Origin: Porodaedalea pini | Taxonomy: Eukaryota > Basidiomycota > Agaricomycetes > Hymenochaetales > Hymenochaetaceae | DNA: 64,000 nt | Assembly (NCBI GenBank): GCA_002794775.1 | Contig: NBAY01000039.1 | Location: forward strand, 1 to 64,000 | Direction: 5' to 3' | Shown: piece after piece, positions 1-11,365 of the stretch | Numbering within the stretch: position 1 is the first letter of the stretch | How the letters are laid out: each line of letters begins with the position of its first letter | Made by a program: the position numbers and the translations under genes | Notes under the pieces: model-generated | What the model saw: the letters and a program-made list of their open reading frames with translations, nothing else | What the model was told of the DNA's origin: nothing | The model's database searches: none

Positions 1-138
1 GCTATGCACGCTTCTTAACTTAAGAAGCTCAAAACTAACTTTTTAGCATTTCAACGAGTTCTCGGTATGCCGACAACTCCGTAATATTCTCCAGATACCA
101 GCTGAATCGTTTCTGTGTCTTACGACACGTGCTGTCAG

Positions 139-985
139 TTCTTTGAAGGCAAACACGATGTCGTTCTCTTTGCGATTGACTGTTCGGAGTCAATGCAAGC
201 GCTTCATGATGACCCGAACAAAGAAGGCGCACAGACCTCCCACCTACTTGCTGCACTCGAGGCCGATATGCAAATTCAGAAGCGGAAGGTTGTCGGGCCA
301 AATGACGCTGCTGGGATTTTACTTTTCAATACCGTGAGAAGCTCTCAAACTCCCGCATATACCACACCGTACTGAGCATCTCAAAGTCTCGCAAGAAAGA
401 AAATACGGCACGCGGAGCTACAGAGTACAAAGAATAGGACGTTCGTATATGAGCCTGTAGGACAGATTGATGCCCCAAAGATTCAAAATCTTATCCAGCT
501 CCTTTACGGTGCGTTATACTTCGACTCGCAGTTGTATGTTAAGTGATTGCTGATCCATTCCTCTCGAATGTATCTAGAGGCAAAGGATAACCATAAGTGG
601 CTTCGTTACGAGTATCCACCATCAGAGAATCGTGTCCCCATGGGTGATGTCTTTACGAGCTGTAACTGGGCCTTACGAGACGGGTAAGTGTTGCCTATCT
701 GTATAGGCTCGTTTGTGTAAAACAACTTTTTTCTACCAGAGCTCCAAAATCTGGCATCAAGCGTCTTTTCCTCATTACTGACGAAGACGACCCTCATCCC
801 GGCGCGAAGAACGCTCAACTTGTCACGTCTGCTCAAACGACACTTTTGGTAGCGCTTGAGTTAGCATTGCATTTGTTTGACGCCATGAACACTTTGCTTA
901 GGACTTGACTCAAGCGGGTGTCTCCGTTGAACCGTTCTTCATCAGCACGGAGGAGAGGCCATTCGACCCTACCAAGTTCTATTCG
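139..985 (+). pseudogene. KU70: Ku70 N-terminal fragment (truncated)
   Basis: This is the N-terminal von Willebrand A part of Ku70, the DNA-end-binding subunit that works with Ku80 in non-homologous end joining. Five exons can be followed in order: 139-333 (FFEGKHDVVLFAIDCSESM, then MQIQKRKVVGPNDAAGILLF), one ending at 508 (FVYEPVGQIDAPKIQ), one ending at 683 (VPMGDVFTSCNWALRDG), 740-848 (LFLITDEDDPHPG) and 903-985 (DLTQAGVSVEPFFISTEE). Each is separated by plausible GT-AG introns and phases match at the joins I checked. After 985 a donor-like gtgcgg follows, but no further Ku70 sequence (beta-barrel, C-terminal arm, SAP) is found. A DUF6698-type gene starts at 1186 instead. The first exon is also missing here; it may lie left of the window. 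Full-length Ku70 is about 600-700 residues, so most is absent. The frame is still clean, which suggests recent truncation or a segmental duplicate. Confidence 0.8.
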
Positions 986-1185
986 GTGCGGCTTTCTTCC
1001 TTCTCTCTTCAAGTTCTGGCATTCTCACTGAAACACGTGAGATCATAACGCGATATAGCCAAGAGGGGATATCTCACCGTGGTTGTGTTTTCCAGTGAAA
1101 GTTGCACAGCCGCTGATCTCCCCCGCCCAGCCTTATAAACTTACGGTGTTACTATGCTTCTTTCTGTATTCGAACACTCACCGCG

Positions 1186-1263
1186 ATGTCTCCCCCTCAT
1201 GGAATGCTCGCCCCTCAGTACCCGATGTCTCTCCCTCACGGAATGCTCGCCCCTCAGTACCCG
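1186..1263 (+). repeat. 39-bp tandem repeat, two copies, coding
   Basis: Two consecutive 39-bp units start at ATG 1186 and ATG 1225, with a partial third from 1264. They encode the repeated peptide HGMLAPQYPMS at the N-terminus of the DUF6698-type protein. The two units differ at only a few bases, so the duplication looks young. Confidence 0.85.
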
Positions 1264-2865
1264 ATGACACCGACCCCCCCTATGACGGATTCGCAGCCTA
1301 GCTCCTCAGACTCCTCTTCTGACTCGGACTCAACCAGTGCTTCACGACAGGTGCCAGAGGAAGAGTTTACAAGAAGTGGAAAGAGGAAGGCGTACGCTGG
1401 CTTCTTCCTCTTGTCTTCGTTTATCTGTTTACTTTACTCATTTGCAGTACTGCAGCGGACATCTTCGTCAGCAAGGGACGCTACCTTGCTAGAGCATATG
1501 AACCATGGACTAGCCCGCAACAAATTCTTAACAAAGGTATTCCTAACGCAAAGCTTAGCCCTGCTGAATTACAACAAATCACTGATCCGTCGTAAGTGAT
1601 TGGTTTTATTCTACTTTATTCTTTCAATAATCAGTTCTTGTGTCAGTGTCCACCGTGCTGTGGATGCTGTGAAGGCTTTATTCGATGTCAACACCTTGCT
1701 GTACAAGAAGGTCGTCAAGGCGGATACTCAGACATTCAAATATATAGTTAATTGCGTGAGTCATTGCTTTTTTTTCCTCTGCATAGATAAACTCTCACAA
1801 TGTTTACAGTTGCGTGAGGGTCAGCGTGCCGCTCGGTCTGCCGATACATCAGGAATCAGGAAAATTATCCTCCAGTGGATCGTTTTCCCATCCGTTGACA
1901 ACGAGTCGACACGGCCAGATAATGATCGCAAAGACTTACGTGGATTCGAGAACGAGACACTCGCAAAGCTCCTGGCCCCCGCAGAGGTTCAGCCGCTCAC
2001 TCCGGAGTAAGTACTTTGAGATAATCTTAAACAAAAGAAGACGTGCTCATGCCTTTCCTATCACATCATTGCTGATTTATATTACATACTTTCTAGATAT
2101 CTAGCTTTGTTGCGTGCGGACAGGGCCACGGTAACAAACAAAAAAGGAGTTACCCGTGAACTTGATGGCAACCATAGCTGAGTCTTTGCCTTCGAAAACG
2201 GTATTTATCATCCAAGGAACCCTCTGAAGGGCTTCTTGAAGGGTAATTTGATCGTCAGGGCAAGTCTTCTTCCTTTTTCTTTCTTAATGTGTTTACATCT
2301 TTTTGTAGGCCTATAAACACATCTTTACGGCGCCTTCTTCTGCAAACTCAGGTCCCGCTGTCAAAGGCTCAAGGTGTACGAAAATAGGTAATGCAGAGAT
2401 CCATGGTATGACCGAAGTCACTCCAGGATCACTTGCATACGTTACTGTCCAGGTATTTTATTTGTTTCACGGTTTGCGCATATATAATACTGAAAAATGT
2501 ATTACTACCAGGTCTACTTTGCTCTTAGCGCAAGGCTCCATTTCTCTACGTCGAGTGCTCCAGAAATACCCGAGATGTTTAATGGTATTATTCAATTGTT
2601 CAGGTCTGATGTCCCACATGTCAAGAGGTACACTGCTGAGCTATTGATTTGGTGGAATCGGTATGTTCATCTGCGTCTATGTGATATTATGGTCCCTTAC
2701 TAACCCTTACTCAGAATTATCTTTCCGAATACCCAAGCGGCAACTGATCCTCATGACTTAGGTGCCATAGCTGATATTGAAGACTTCTATCGAGACTGGA
2801 CCGAGGATGAGGAGGGCAATGAAGAGGGTGAGGAGGACAACGAAGAGGAAGAGGACAATGTATGA
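1186..2865 (+). pseudogene. DUF6698-type basidiomycete protein, probably disrupted
   Basis: Exons 1186-1391, 1448-1591, 1647-1755 and 1810-2006, a fifth from 2097, and further exons to the stop at 2863-2865 give a protein resembling the DUF6698 family. That family is expanded in Agaricomycetes and has no known function. Recognisable blocks in order: KGRYLARAYEPWTSPQQIL, LREGQRAARSADTSGIRKII, GFENETLAKLLAPAEVQ, AYKHIFTAPSSA, GNAEIHGMTEVTPGSLAYV, ELLIWWNRIIFPNT, and a very acidic tail of Glu/Asp/Asn. The N-terminus is a Pro/Met repeat followed by a Ser/Asp run. Phases match through the first five exons. In the fifth exon the frame meets TGA at 2179-2181, and the next conserved block (ENGIYHPRNPLKGFLKG) lies in another frame. 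The intron after it has a GC donor (gcaagt, about 2261). I infer a broken gene. The family name is from memory and not checked. Confidence 0.6.
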
Positions 2866-4183
2866 ATTTTGATTGAAATTTCCACTCACATTCAATCTGA
2901 TACCATCCATCTTGAACAGCTATTTCTATTTTCCCTATCGTTGGTCGCATATTGTTATGTGCTATTTCAATTTCATTCTATTCCAATACTTCCATCTAAT
3001 TGTCATCCACGACAACTGCTGCTAAGTGAGCTATAACTATTATATACATGAGAACCGACAGTGCGCATCACCATCAATTAGAAAGCATTATAAGTAATTT
3101 CTTGCTTTTATAACTCCGACAACTCTTCCACCGCCTTGTAATCCTGACTTTAGAATTTATTTAATTATATATAAGTCTGCAATACTTCCACTAACTTATA
3201 CTCTATTGAAAGTCTTATCATGTATTAAAATCTCTCATAAGTGTTTTGATATATTATAATTTGGTATGACTGTTATGCTTTTCGGTAAGTATTATGGTGG
3301 ATTGTAAGATGGAGTTCAGATTTTATTGCTCTATAATTATGCCCGAAATGATTATATGTATTACATGTCTTTTAAGACTTATAATTGAATATAATTAGTT
3401 ATAATACTCTGCAGATTTTTGTGATGCGGCAGTCGCTTGGTACACTGTAAATCTGTGAACGAGAAGCAGATCCGCGAAGAAATGAGAAAAGGATATTAGA
3501 ATCGAATGTCTTGAAGGCACTTGGCAGGGACGCAAATAGAGAGCATATCAAGAGCAAGGTTGAACTTGAAAGTAGGAAGCAAGATACAAGTCGCGATAAC
3601 GTGCCCGAGTCGGCCGCGGCTCGTGACTTCAAGTTCGACGCGACCGCGATCTTTTGATTCTCGAATCTCTTCTTCATCAACTTTCATTTCGCTGCTCGTC
3701 GAACATCTACATCTCACTAAGGCCCATTCTACTGATATAGGTTGCCCATTATCGTAGTAGCTTTTAGTCGAGCACGTATTTTCAGTCATCGGCCTTGAAG
3801 AATGCTGTCTCGACCTAGTCGACCCCATGAAAATATTTCATTGCCAACAGCAGAACTGTGCTTATCTTTTGGTCTCAACGAGAGAACTGGACCGTAGACG
3901 AGAACGGAACACGAAAGAGGCTGTTTTTTCTGGTACCAGGCGTGTTTACCTTCCTCTTATTGTTGCTTCAGCTCCGGACCTGTACAGTGCGACAAAGCAG
4001 ATCTCAAGCTCGTCAAAAGTCGTCCAGAAAAGCGAGTGCCGACTCGAAGGCTTGGATGATCAGATCGTCAGGTTGACGCGCTACGTCATCTGTTGGTACC
4101 AGTCAGCCGCTCTATGATGATGATTATAAAATGGTCCGCGTTTCACTTTCGCCTCCCACATACCTTGACTTCCGACGGCCACC
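2866..4183. other. Intergenic stretch, no gene recognised
   Basis: From 2866 to about 3420 the sequence is AT-rich with no convincing coding signal. Between 3420 and 4180 there are overlapping short open frames on both strands (for example 3496-3828 minus and 3827-4117 plus), but none shows a family resemblance or splice-consistent extension. The last 100 bp are probably the promoter of the gene at 4184. Confidence 0.5.
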
Positions 4184-6215
4184 ATGGTGCTCATAAAGCA
4201 TTCTGTTGGCTACAAAGCCCGCTCACTGCATTACAATGCATCAAGAAAGCTCCGCTCGCGCCCTCTCGTCGACAAGCAGGTCTTGTCGACGGCGACGCGC
4301 CCCTTTCTCTCTTCACTGCTGGTCAGTGCCACCCGACGATGCCCCCCTCTCCGACCCCGTCCCACGGCGGCGTCATTCTTCTCACTTTATGAACCTATTG
4401 ATATACTGAAAGGTCGTGCCACCTTGAATGCAGTACGTATCCGTTACTTTGCGTGCCACTCCAGCTCAACGTCTGTCTCTTACAGGGAGAGCCTTCGGTG
4501 GCAAGCACCTCCACCCTGGAGGACGATATCAGGAACTCGAGGATCTTGACATCGCTTGCCGAGACGACTGACGGTCGCTCGCTCGATGCATCGTACTTCG
4601 GTATCGTGCGTATACTCATCAGCTCGAAGACATGTCATCTGAGGCTGACATGCATGTAAGCAGATGTATAGGAACTCCAGTCTCAATTCCTCTCAAGGGT
4701 CGGAGGATCATTATGCCAATGTGTGCTCATCTCCTGTATGTACCCTTGCCCCACCATGGCTGCCACTGTACTTATCTCTTGCGCTCTCAAGGTGGTAGAC
4801 GCAGTTGCATCAGGGTCCGAAGAAGCGGACGATGTGAGTACTCTATGTCGTACATAAACACTAGGGCTGACACTGTAACTTAGCTTCCTGACTTCGAACC
4901 TGATTCTCCTGAACCCGGAAATGCCAGCTTAACGTTCGATGCTGGTGTCAACGCCACAATTGTGGACCGCTTCGCCGACGTGAAGCCCGTCCTCGAGTTC
5001 GGTGAGGTCGCTCCTCCGACTATCCAGCTCCTTTCCGCTTTTGATGCCGACGCGAGCTCGGACGCCGATGGTGATTCCGACTCTGACTTGGAAGACGGTG
5101 CATCACATTCAGCCAACGCTTACCAGAATAGAAGCTTGACGGCAGATGAGGCTGTCTTGTTTCTTGACAATGTCATCTTTCCCTTCGAGGAGCCAGGGCT
5201 GCTCCTGCCGTCACTCATCCTGCTCTCGCCTCAACTGACGCCGCAGTCCTTCGCTGGACTTCACCAGTCACCGCTTGCTATGGCCGACTACCAGGACACT
5301 TTCTATGGCGCACCGGCGCCATTAGGCACGCACTCGTACATGGACCTGGCCATGGACGACGGAGTTGTCCATCCGGACTCCTTCGTTGGGTATCCTGCCC
5401 CCAACGTCGCGCCGACACAGCAATGTTTTCTTGGACATCAGCCGCTGACAGTAACGACGGCTGCCTACCAACACACTGATTCTTGCGCACCCGTGCCTCG
5501 AATTATGATACCCGACATGGACCTGGCCATGGGCGATGGGGCTGCGTATCCTGCCGCCTTCGTTGCTTTTCCCACATCGACTACCATTCTTTTCGACTCC
5601 CCTTCTAACTGCCGCTCACATGGCTACATGGAGGACGTTGAACCCATTCCTCGTATACCATGGAACACTGCCGTCCCGACGTCGCTCTGGACGATTCGCG
5701 AGAGTGTTCAGATACCCGAGAATGACTACGACATCTTCGGACTCCGCTGCATGAGCTACGACGACATGGAACTATGCGAAGATGATGACATCAGGATGAC
5801 TGAAGACCCTGATGTCGATCTCTTGACAAACCTCTTTTCTTCGGTGATTCGTCTGGATATTGACTTCTGTACCGAGTGCTCAGCTCCGCAAGATCCTTTC
5901 TGCCAATGCCGTCTCAATGCTGTCGCAGATTGTATTCATTGCTCAGCACCTCCAATTCCTTCTTGCTTATGTCTTCAACTGATGGCGCATTTTCTGCCAC
6001 CATCAGACCCGTTGTTGGTTCCGCCATATCCTCGCGTGGTACGGAAGATCTGGCATCCTCCGTTGCCGCTGCTGATGGACGTCGATGAGGGCCTCTCGCT
6101 GGCCGAGCTCCCGTTGCTGGACCTGTCTATTCATAATGCGGGCGTTGTGTTAGACAGGAGGCGAATGCGAAGGAAGGAATGCAGAAGCTGTAGATATCTT
6201 AGGACAGAGGGATGA
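4184..6215 (+). CDS. Five-exon protein of unknown function, 604 aa
   Basis: I do not recognise this gene. Exons 4184-4432, 4486-4605, 4664-4735, 4792-4833 and 4884-6215 are all in phase 0 with normal GT-AG borders, and give 604 residues. The ATG sits in a favourable context (gccaccATGg). The N-terminus (MVLIKHSVGYKARSLHYNAS) is basic. The middle has an acidic Asp/Ser patch (DASSDADGDSDSDLED). Two related segments follow, one around MDLAMDDGVVHPDSFVGYP and one around MDLAMGDGAAYPAAFVAFP, which look like an internal duplication. Near the C-terminus two cysteine clusters repeat, CTECSAPQDPFCQC and CIHCSAPPIPSCLC; they could bind a metal, but that is inference. No signal peptide or membrane segment is evident. 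The last exon is long and the reading frame is clean, so the gene appears intact. Confidence 0.7.
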
Positions 6216-6952
6216 CTGCGCAGGCGCGGACGTCTTGAATCTTAAACGGACTCTATGCGACTCTGTAATCTGTGATAGCTGGGCTCTCCTTCGCTTCCGG
6301 AGAGCACTCTAGGGTCTCCTGTTCTTTATTATACGTCTACTTGTCCTTTTTCGTCGGCGTGTATGTCGACGCCTGTATACCTTTATGGATGAAGATCAAG
6401 TGACTGTCATTGGGATTAATATTGATTGGGCGCAGTTGAAGATGTACAAACTTCGACTCAAATCGCGCATCGCGTCACGAGGACGCGGCTGGAACGCCTT
6501 TCTTTTGGCAGCTTCAGGTGCCGAGCTCTTCTAATACTTAGCACAACCACTCCTTTCTCTGACGGTTCTTAAATTCGAAGGACGTTCCTTCATTTCTATG
6601 CAAATGAAGACTCGACAATGGTTGAAGAGGTTTGCAATCGTCTTCGTTGGAGAAAACGAGCGATGATGACATAAACTTTCAGCGTTTAGTCTAAGAGCGT
6701 TTGATGGAGCTCATTTAATACATTTTCTCGTATCTTTTATCCTATGATCAGCAGGATAATCTCACATTTGTGGCTTGGCACAGCCCTCCTTGACTGCAGG
6801 TCAATATTAACGAGGGAGACACGCAAAGGTCCAACCGCTAGCCTCACATTCATGCCGAGGCTATGGGCTGCACTACATGCCCCATTATGCGGAAGTGAGG
6901 TCCCGGATAAAAAAGCAAGAGAAGAACGATTCGACCAAGTGTCACCTTATCA
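6216..6952. other. Intergenic stretch, no gene recognised
   Basis: This holds the 3' flank of the 604-aa gene and the 5' flank of the decayed DUF6533 locus. A short frame at 6744-6968 has no family resemblance. Confidence 0.5.
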
Positions 6953-8510
6953 TGGACAGTCAGCCTGATGTTGCTATGCTCTGAGTCGCGGTACAGCGCA
7001 TGCGGTATGCTGGTCCTTCATTGCACGTTTTGCGACTTCTTAAACTTCATTAATTACCCAGTATGTCGACGGTACGGGTGCTGGCTGTACTATTCAAGTC
7101 TCAAGCACGGCTGTTCTGGTATATGCTTCGCCATTTCAGTTGAAATTAAGATTGAATAATATTTCTTTTCGTAGATTTATGACTACATAATAACTTTTCA
7201 TGACGAAAATTCTCTGATGTGGTCTTCGCCATGGTCTTTCCCGGAAGCTATGTTCCTTCTGACACGATGCCTGCCCTTCTCCGACACGTCCATTGTATGT
7301 ACAACAGCTACGAGCACATATTCTAAAACTCCATCGAATTTCTATCTGGCCAAGGCAACGGCCCAGAATTGACAAGGTCACAAATGGCCGCAAAAGAGTG
7401 TATGTTTGCGCACGAAGCCTCATCCTGTGAGTTGGGCTTTCTCTATGTTCTATTGTCGTCTACTTATCAGCTCGTTTTCATAAGGGCTGCTTGTTCGAGG
7501 TATCTTCGGAGCAGAAGTCTCTCTACCATGTCATCTATCCAGTTCATCGTCTGATTCTCGACTAATTCTTGCCGTCAAAACATGGGCAATCTATGATTTT
7601 TCCCGGAGGATTGCACTTTCCCTTTCTCTTTCAGCTTGTGTCAATCTTGTACCAATGCTTGTTGCTTCGGGCAGCAGCGTGCTGACTCTGTGTTGTGCAT
7701 ACTCATTACAGTTTGTGACTGTAAAGCACTTGCCTTTTGGATATCTATATTCTGTCTTCGCCACCCAGTTGTGCCTTTGCTGTCGCATCTCCCCGGCTGC
7801 CTGATAGTTTCCGGGAAACCATACGCGACCTATGGTTGCCTGTTGTTAGCAGCATTCGAGGCTGGTAAGTGTCACGAATGTGCTTAAGCAAAGCGACCTT
7901 TATTGAATACACTTCCACAGGTATCTTTCGCTCATGTTGAGCGTAAAATCAACCGTCAAGGATCTCGGATTCACGTCTCGATATAGAATGTAAGCTAATT
8001 GTCTTCGCTCTCTTTTAGACAGAGTCCAGGGTCATACTTATATATATATATGAGACTCTACGCGGATGGTGAGCTCGAAATCAGTTCATGAACGCAAGTT
8101 ACATGATGTTGCAAGAGTTGATTTTGTTCTTAGGCTCTCTTTTCTATATGTGTCTTTTCGGTATGGTCAACACTACTCGTCAGATCATAAGCATTGATAT
8201 ATTGTTTCGTCAGTGCTTTCGACAGCTAATGTCGTTGTGATTTTCAAACATTCGGTACGAGTTTTCCAGTTATCTACTTCTAGCGTGCCTGATTCGTCGA
8301 ACCATGTCATCTGGATTAGCTTGGGGTATCGAACCTGCTTTCAAGGTTAGTTTCCATTTTTCTTAGTATCTCGAGACACGGAAGGATACAACCTTATGCT
8401 TAACCTTTCCGTGCTTACAGGATTGAACGAATGCCCCACTCTGTGATGACCAGGAGATTCTTCTCGACATACGTAGATTAGGAGTTCATGATTGGAGAGA
8501 GAATCATGTA
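6953..8510 (+). pseudogene. Decayed DUF6533-type membrane protein
   Basis: A degraded paralogue of the minus-strand DUF6533 gene at 8770-10427. Matching blocks in order: the start MDSQPDVAML (6953); TATGTCGACG followed by gtacgg, the same exon edge as in the paralogue; IYDYIITFHDENSLMW and FLLTRCLPFSDTSI (about 7170-7290); LTRSQMAAKECMFAHEASS (7363-7430); SRLILAVKTWAIYDF (about 7555-7600); GCLIVSGKPYATYG and LLLAAFEAG (about 7796-7865); VLSTANVVVIFKHS (about 8213-8255); and IERMPHSVMT then ILLDIRRLGVHDW near 8425-8505. The frame breaks near 7545 (before SRLILAV) and near 8450 (inside the last block). The N-terminal exon runs into a stop at once. DUF6533 proteins are predicted seven-helix membrane proteins of unknown ligand in Agaricomycetes. 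The family name is from memory; the relation to the neighbour is seen directly. Confidence 0.7.
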
Positions 8511-8769
8511 GAAGATGACACCTAAGGAGTCGTTCATAAGACAGCTTGCTATGGGAATGACGAGTGACTCTCAGGTCCACCCCACCCCTTTTATAAAGAA
8601 CAAGGTAATCATATGCCAGCCGTTCAAAGGTTACTGTAGTTTTCACATGTACACCACAGCTTATGATTCGAGACCAGGTTCTGTTTACATTTACAACGCG
8701 TGTGACAATAGATAAATACATATATCCCACAAAACAGCGGAGGAATTAGGAGAACCGTTACTCGACAAT

Positions 8770-10427
8770 TTAGGCAACTATGTTACTGTCTGCCAGTGTG
8801 CACTGATCAGCGCTCTCCGACGAAACCGGATTGCGTGCAAACTCCATGTTGGCGCCAGCTCGGACTCCAACAGAGAATGTATCCAATCCAAGTTGACGTC
8901 TCGTGCCCAGCTTGCGTAGGTTCAGGATGATCCGAGCCGTCAAGACGGAATGAATCACACGCTCTATTCTGGATAGCACTGTGAATAAGTTACGATGACT
9001 TCTGGGAAGCTGAGATACTTACACTGAGAGGAGATTTATGAGGTCGGCCTGATTAGCAGAACAGTCGTAAATCAGCTGGGAATTTTATGCATTCGCGCAG
9101 CTCAAACAGGAAGGCTCACAGAGGAAGTCAGTATGACAATGACGTTAGCCGTAGATAGGATGAAGAGATAAAAGTAGAATATCGAGCCTTAACATCTGAA
9201 ATCAGCCTGCATATCATCTTGAATCAGACTGAAGAACTGACCATCTTTAAAAACAGCTTTGAAGACAGCTGAGTTTTTATGCATCCGATCTGTAGGTGAA
9301 AATCATGTTTCACGTTAGTCCCGTCACCGCTAACTCATGAGTTTTGAGTAGCACACAGTTTTTGACAGCTTTGGTCACCATAAGACCCAATATAGCTAAG
9401 AAAAGGATGTGTCAGGCGGTTAAAGTATCCCAGAATAAAGATGGACGCACCTGCTTCGAAGACCATCAGAAGGGTCCAGCACACGAATACAATGGGACTG
9501 CCCGAAGTTAGATGACAACCTGAACCAGGGACATTCACGGGTAATGGCCCAGCTTCGAAGAAAGGCAATTGAACTCCACGTCAGTATGCCAATTAAGAGG
9601 CGCAAGTGCAGATGGCACTCACATCGCAGAGAATCAAGAAACATATGCCGAGGCTGGCCATATTCGGCACCCAGGTGATAATGGTCCACACTACCAGACC
9701 AATAGCTATTGCACGTCGCTGCTCGTAGACAGCCCACATTCGCAGCATAAGAATGACTTTTGTATACGTTGCGGATGAGTATATATAGTAAAAAAGATAA
9801 CGATACAGGTTACTTTCTGCGATCAGAATGCTTGTGAGAAGCAACCCTATATTGACGAGAAATCAATGACAAGTCTCCGGGATACCGCGGCGGTTCAGCT
9901 ACTAACACCCAGTGCTTCTGTAGACAAATGCACAATCCTGTGGTGTCATCTGGGACTTGAGCAATTCTTAATCGCGAAGGCAGTTAGAGATTTCCGCTGG
10001 AGCGTAGTTTGATTCACTCACGCCAGAGTATAATGGTAATATCTATGAACGGCGCGTATCTCGTTAGTAGAAACAAGACTTTTATTACAGACCACGATGA
10101 AGGCCATATGGGAGTCTTCTCCGCGTTGAAGGTGAGCAAGAAGTCGTAAATCTAGGAAGCATATTAGAGTCTGGTTCAGCAGGTGAGGACCCTTACCGTA
10201 CCAGTATGGTGCAACTGCAGACTTGAGGCGGAGAAACCCAGAGCAACAGAGCTGGGTCAATATAATACTAGATTTAGAAGTGATAGGCCGTACCATCGAC
10301 ATACTACAGACCAAATTTCATCAGGGAATTGTCGCGCAGCGATAAGAATCTGCAGCTGACTCACGTTCGACAAGCGATTATGCTGCAGTGTGGTATTCCA
10401 CTGGGTGAGATCAGATGGGCTAGCCAT
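8770..10427 (-). CDS. DUF6533-type multi-pass membrane protein
   Basis: A minus-strand multi-exon gene whose blocks fit the fungal DUF6533 family, predicted seven-transmembrane proteins. Exon 1 is 10365-10427 (MASPSDLTQWNTTLQHNRLS). Then come YDFLLTFNAEKTPIW with FLLTRYAPFIDITIILW (about 10150-10023), QLLKSQMTPQDCAFVYRSTG (about 9967-9910), a long helical exon (SNLYRYLFYYIYS, VILMLRMWAVYEQ, WTIITWVPNMASLGI; about 9845-9620), GPLPVNVPGSGCHLTSGSP (about 9570-9453), AILGLMVTKAVKN, HKNSAVFKAVFKDG, SIFYLYLFILSTANVIVIL, and the cytoplasmic-looking tail from RVIHSVLTARIILNLRKLG to the stop at 8770-8772. Most joins use clean GT-AG borders. The small exon between TATGTCGATG (about 10290) and IYDFLL does not join in phase in my model, so it is either mis-modelled or lightly damaged. 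The decayed paralogue is convergent to it. Confidence 0.72.
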
Positions 10428-11365
10428 TGTCTGGTATCGGAAGAGTACGAAGTCGTTCTGAGGTGGACGTCAATGGGTGCCCTTCTCTAGTACGATGCGA
10501 AGGCAATATACTTGAGATCTCGAGTACACTGCATTGGCTTTGAGATACCGCTCCTTTCGTGATCAGCACGAGTTCTGTGAGGCCATCAGGCTGTGATGAT
10601 CGATTGTGCATGGGGCCTCCTTCAGCACAGATCGTGAGTTAAGGCGGCGATGGACAAGGTTCCTGGGCTCGGTAGAGTCACAAGCTATTCTTGGAATATT
10701 ATACAAATGAGGATCCCAGTGTTTTGGCGAGAAAGACGTTGCTGGCGTCCTTGAACGTGGAATCCGACTTCAGATTTGATTTGTTACAGTGGAGTTCTCT
10801 CTATCAGCTCGAGGTGAGCTATGTTCGACTGCTTTAAGGTGTAAAGAGAGTTCATGATCAACTCAACTGATAACTCAGCACGGTCTTCATACATCACAAA
10901 GAAGCGGGTCTGAATCTTGAGCGCGGACAAACCACGGACAACCTTCGCCTTTCTGCATCCAGAAGTGAATATCGCAGTTTCAAGACCATGCTTGATATGG
11001 GAGCCTTTGAAGCTTGCTGCACCGCCGAAACTTGTATTCCGTTGATCTTCTTCATGCTTGAAATCTTCTGATCGGCGATATTACTGGCACGGAAAGCTGC
11101 AATATAATGCAGAGGATAGCGGCGAGCCTGAGTAATATATAGTCCATTATAGAGCTCTTCCTTCGAGGGCCCAGATAGAATCAGTGGGCATGCCGAGGTG
11201 TGTGTGTTCAAGTATCAGGACCATCCAAGTTCGACCGACGCATGTCCAAAAAAGTAAATGATCGTCACGTTGTCGAACGCGTCCAACTTGTCAGTCAGGC
11301 ACGGCGCATCATGTCGACACGGTCACAGGCGGCCAGCTCCAATCGCAGCTTGTTCAGCGACCGCC
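10428..11365. other. Intergenic stretch between divergent genes
   Basis: This separates the minus-strand DUF6533 gene from the plus-strand IML2 gene, so it should hold both promoters. Open frames such as 10894-11211 (minus) show no family resemblance and no clear splice continuation. Confidence 0.5.
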
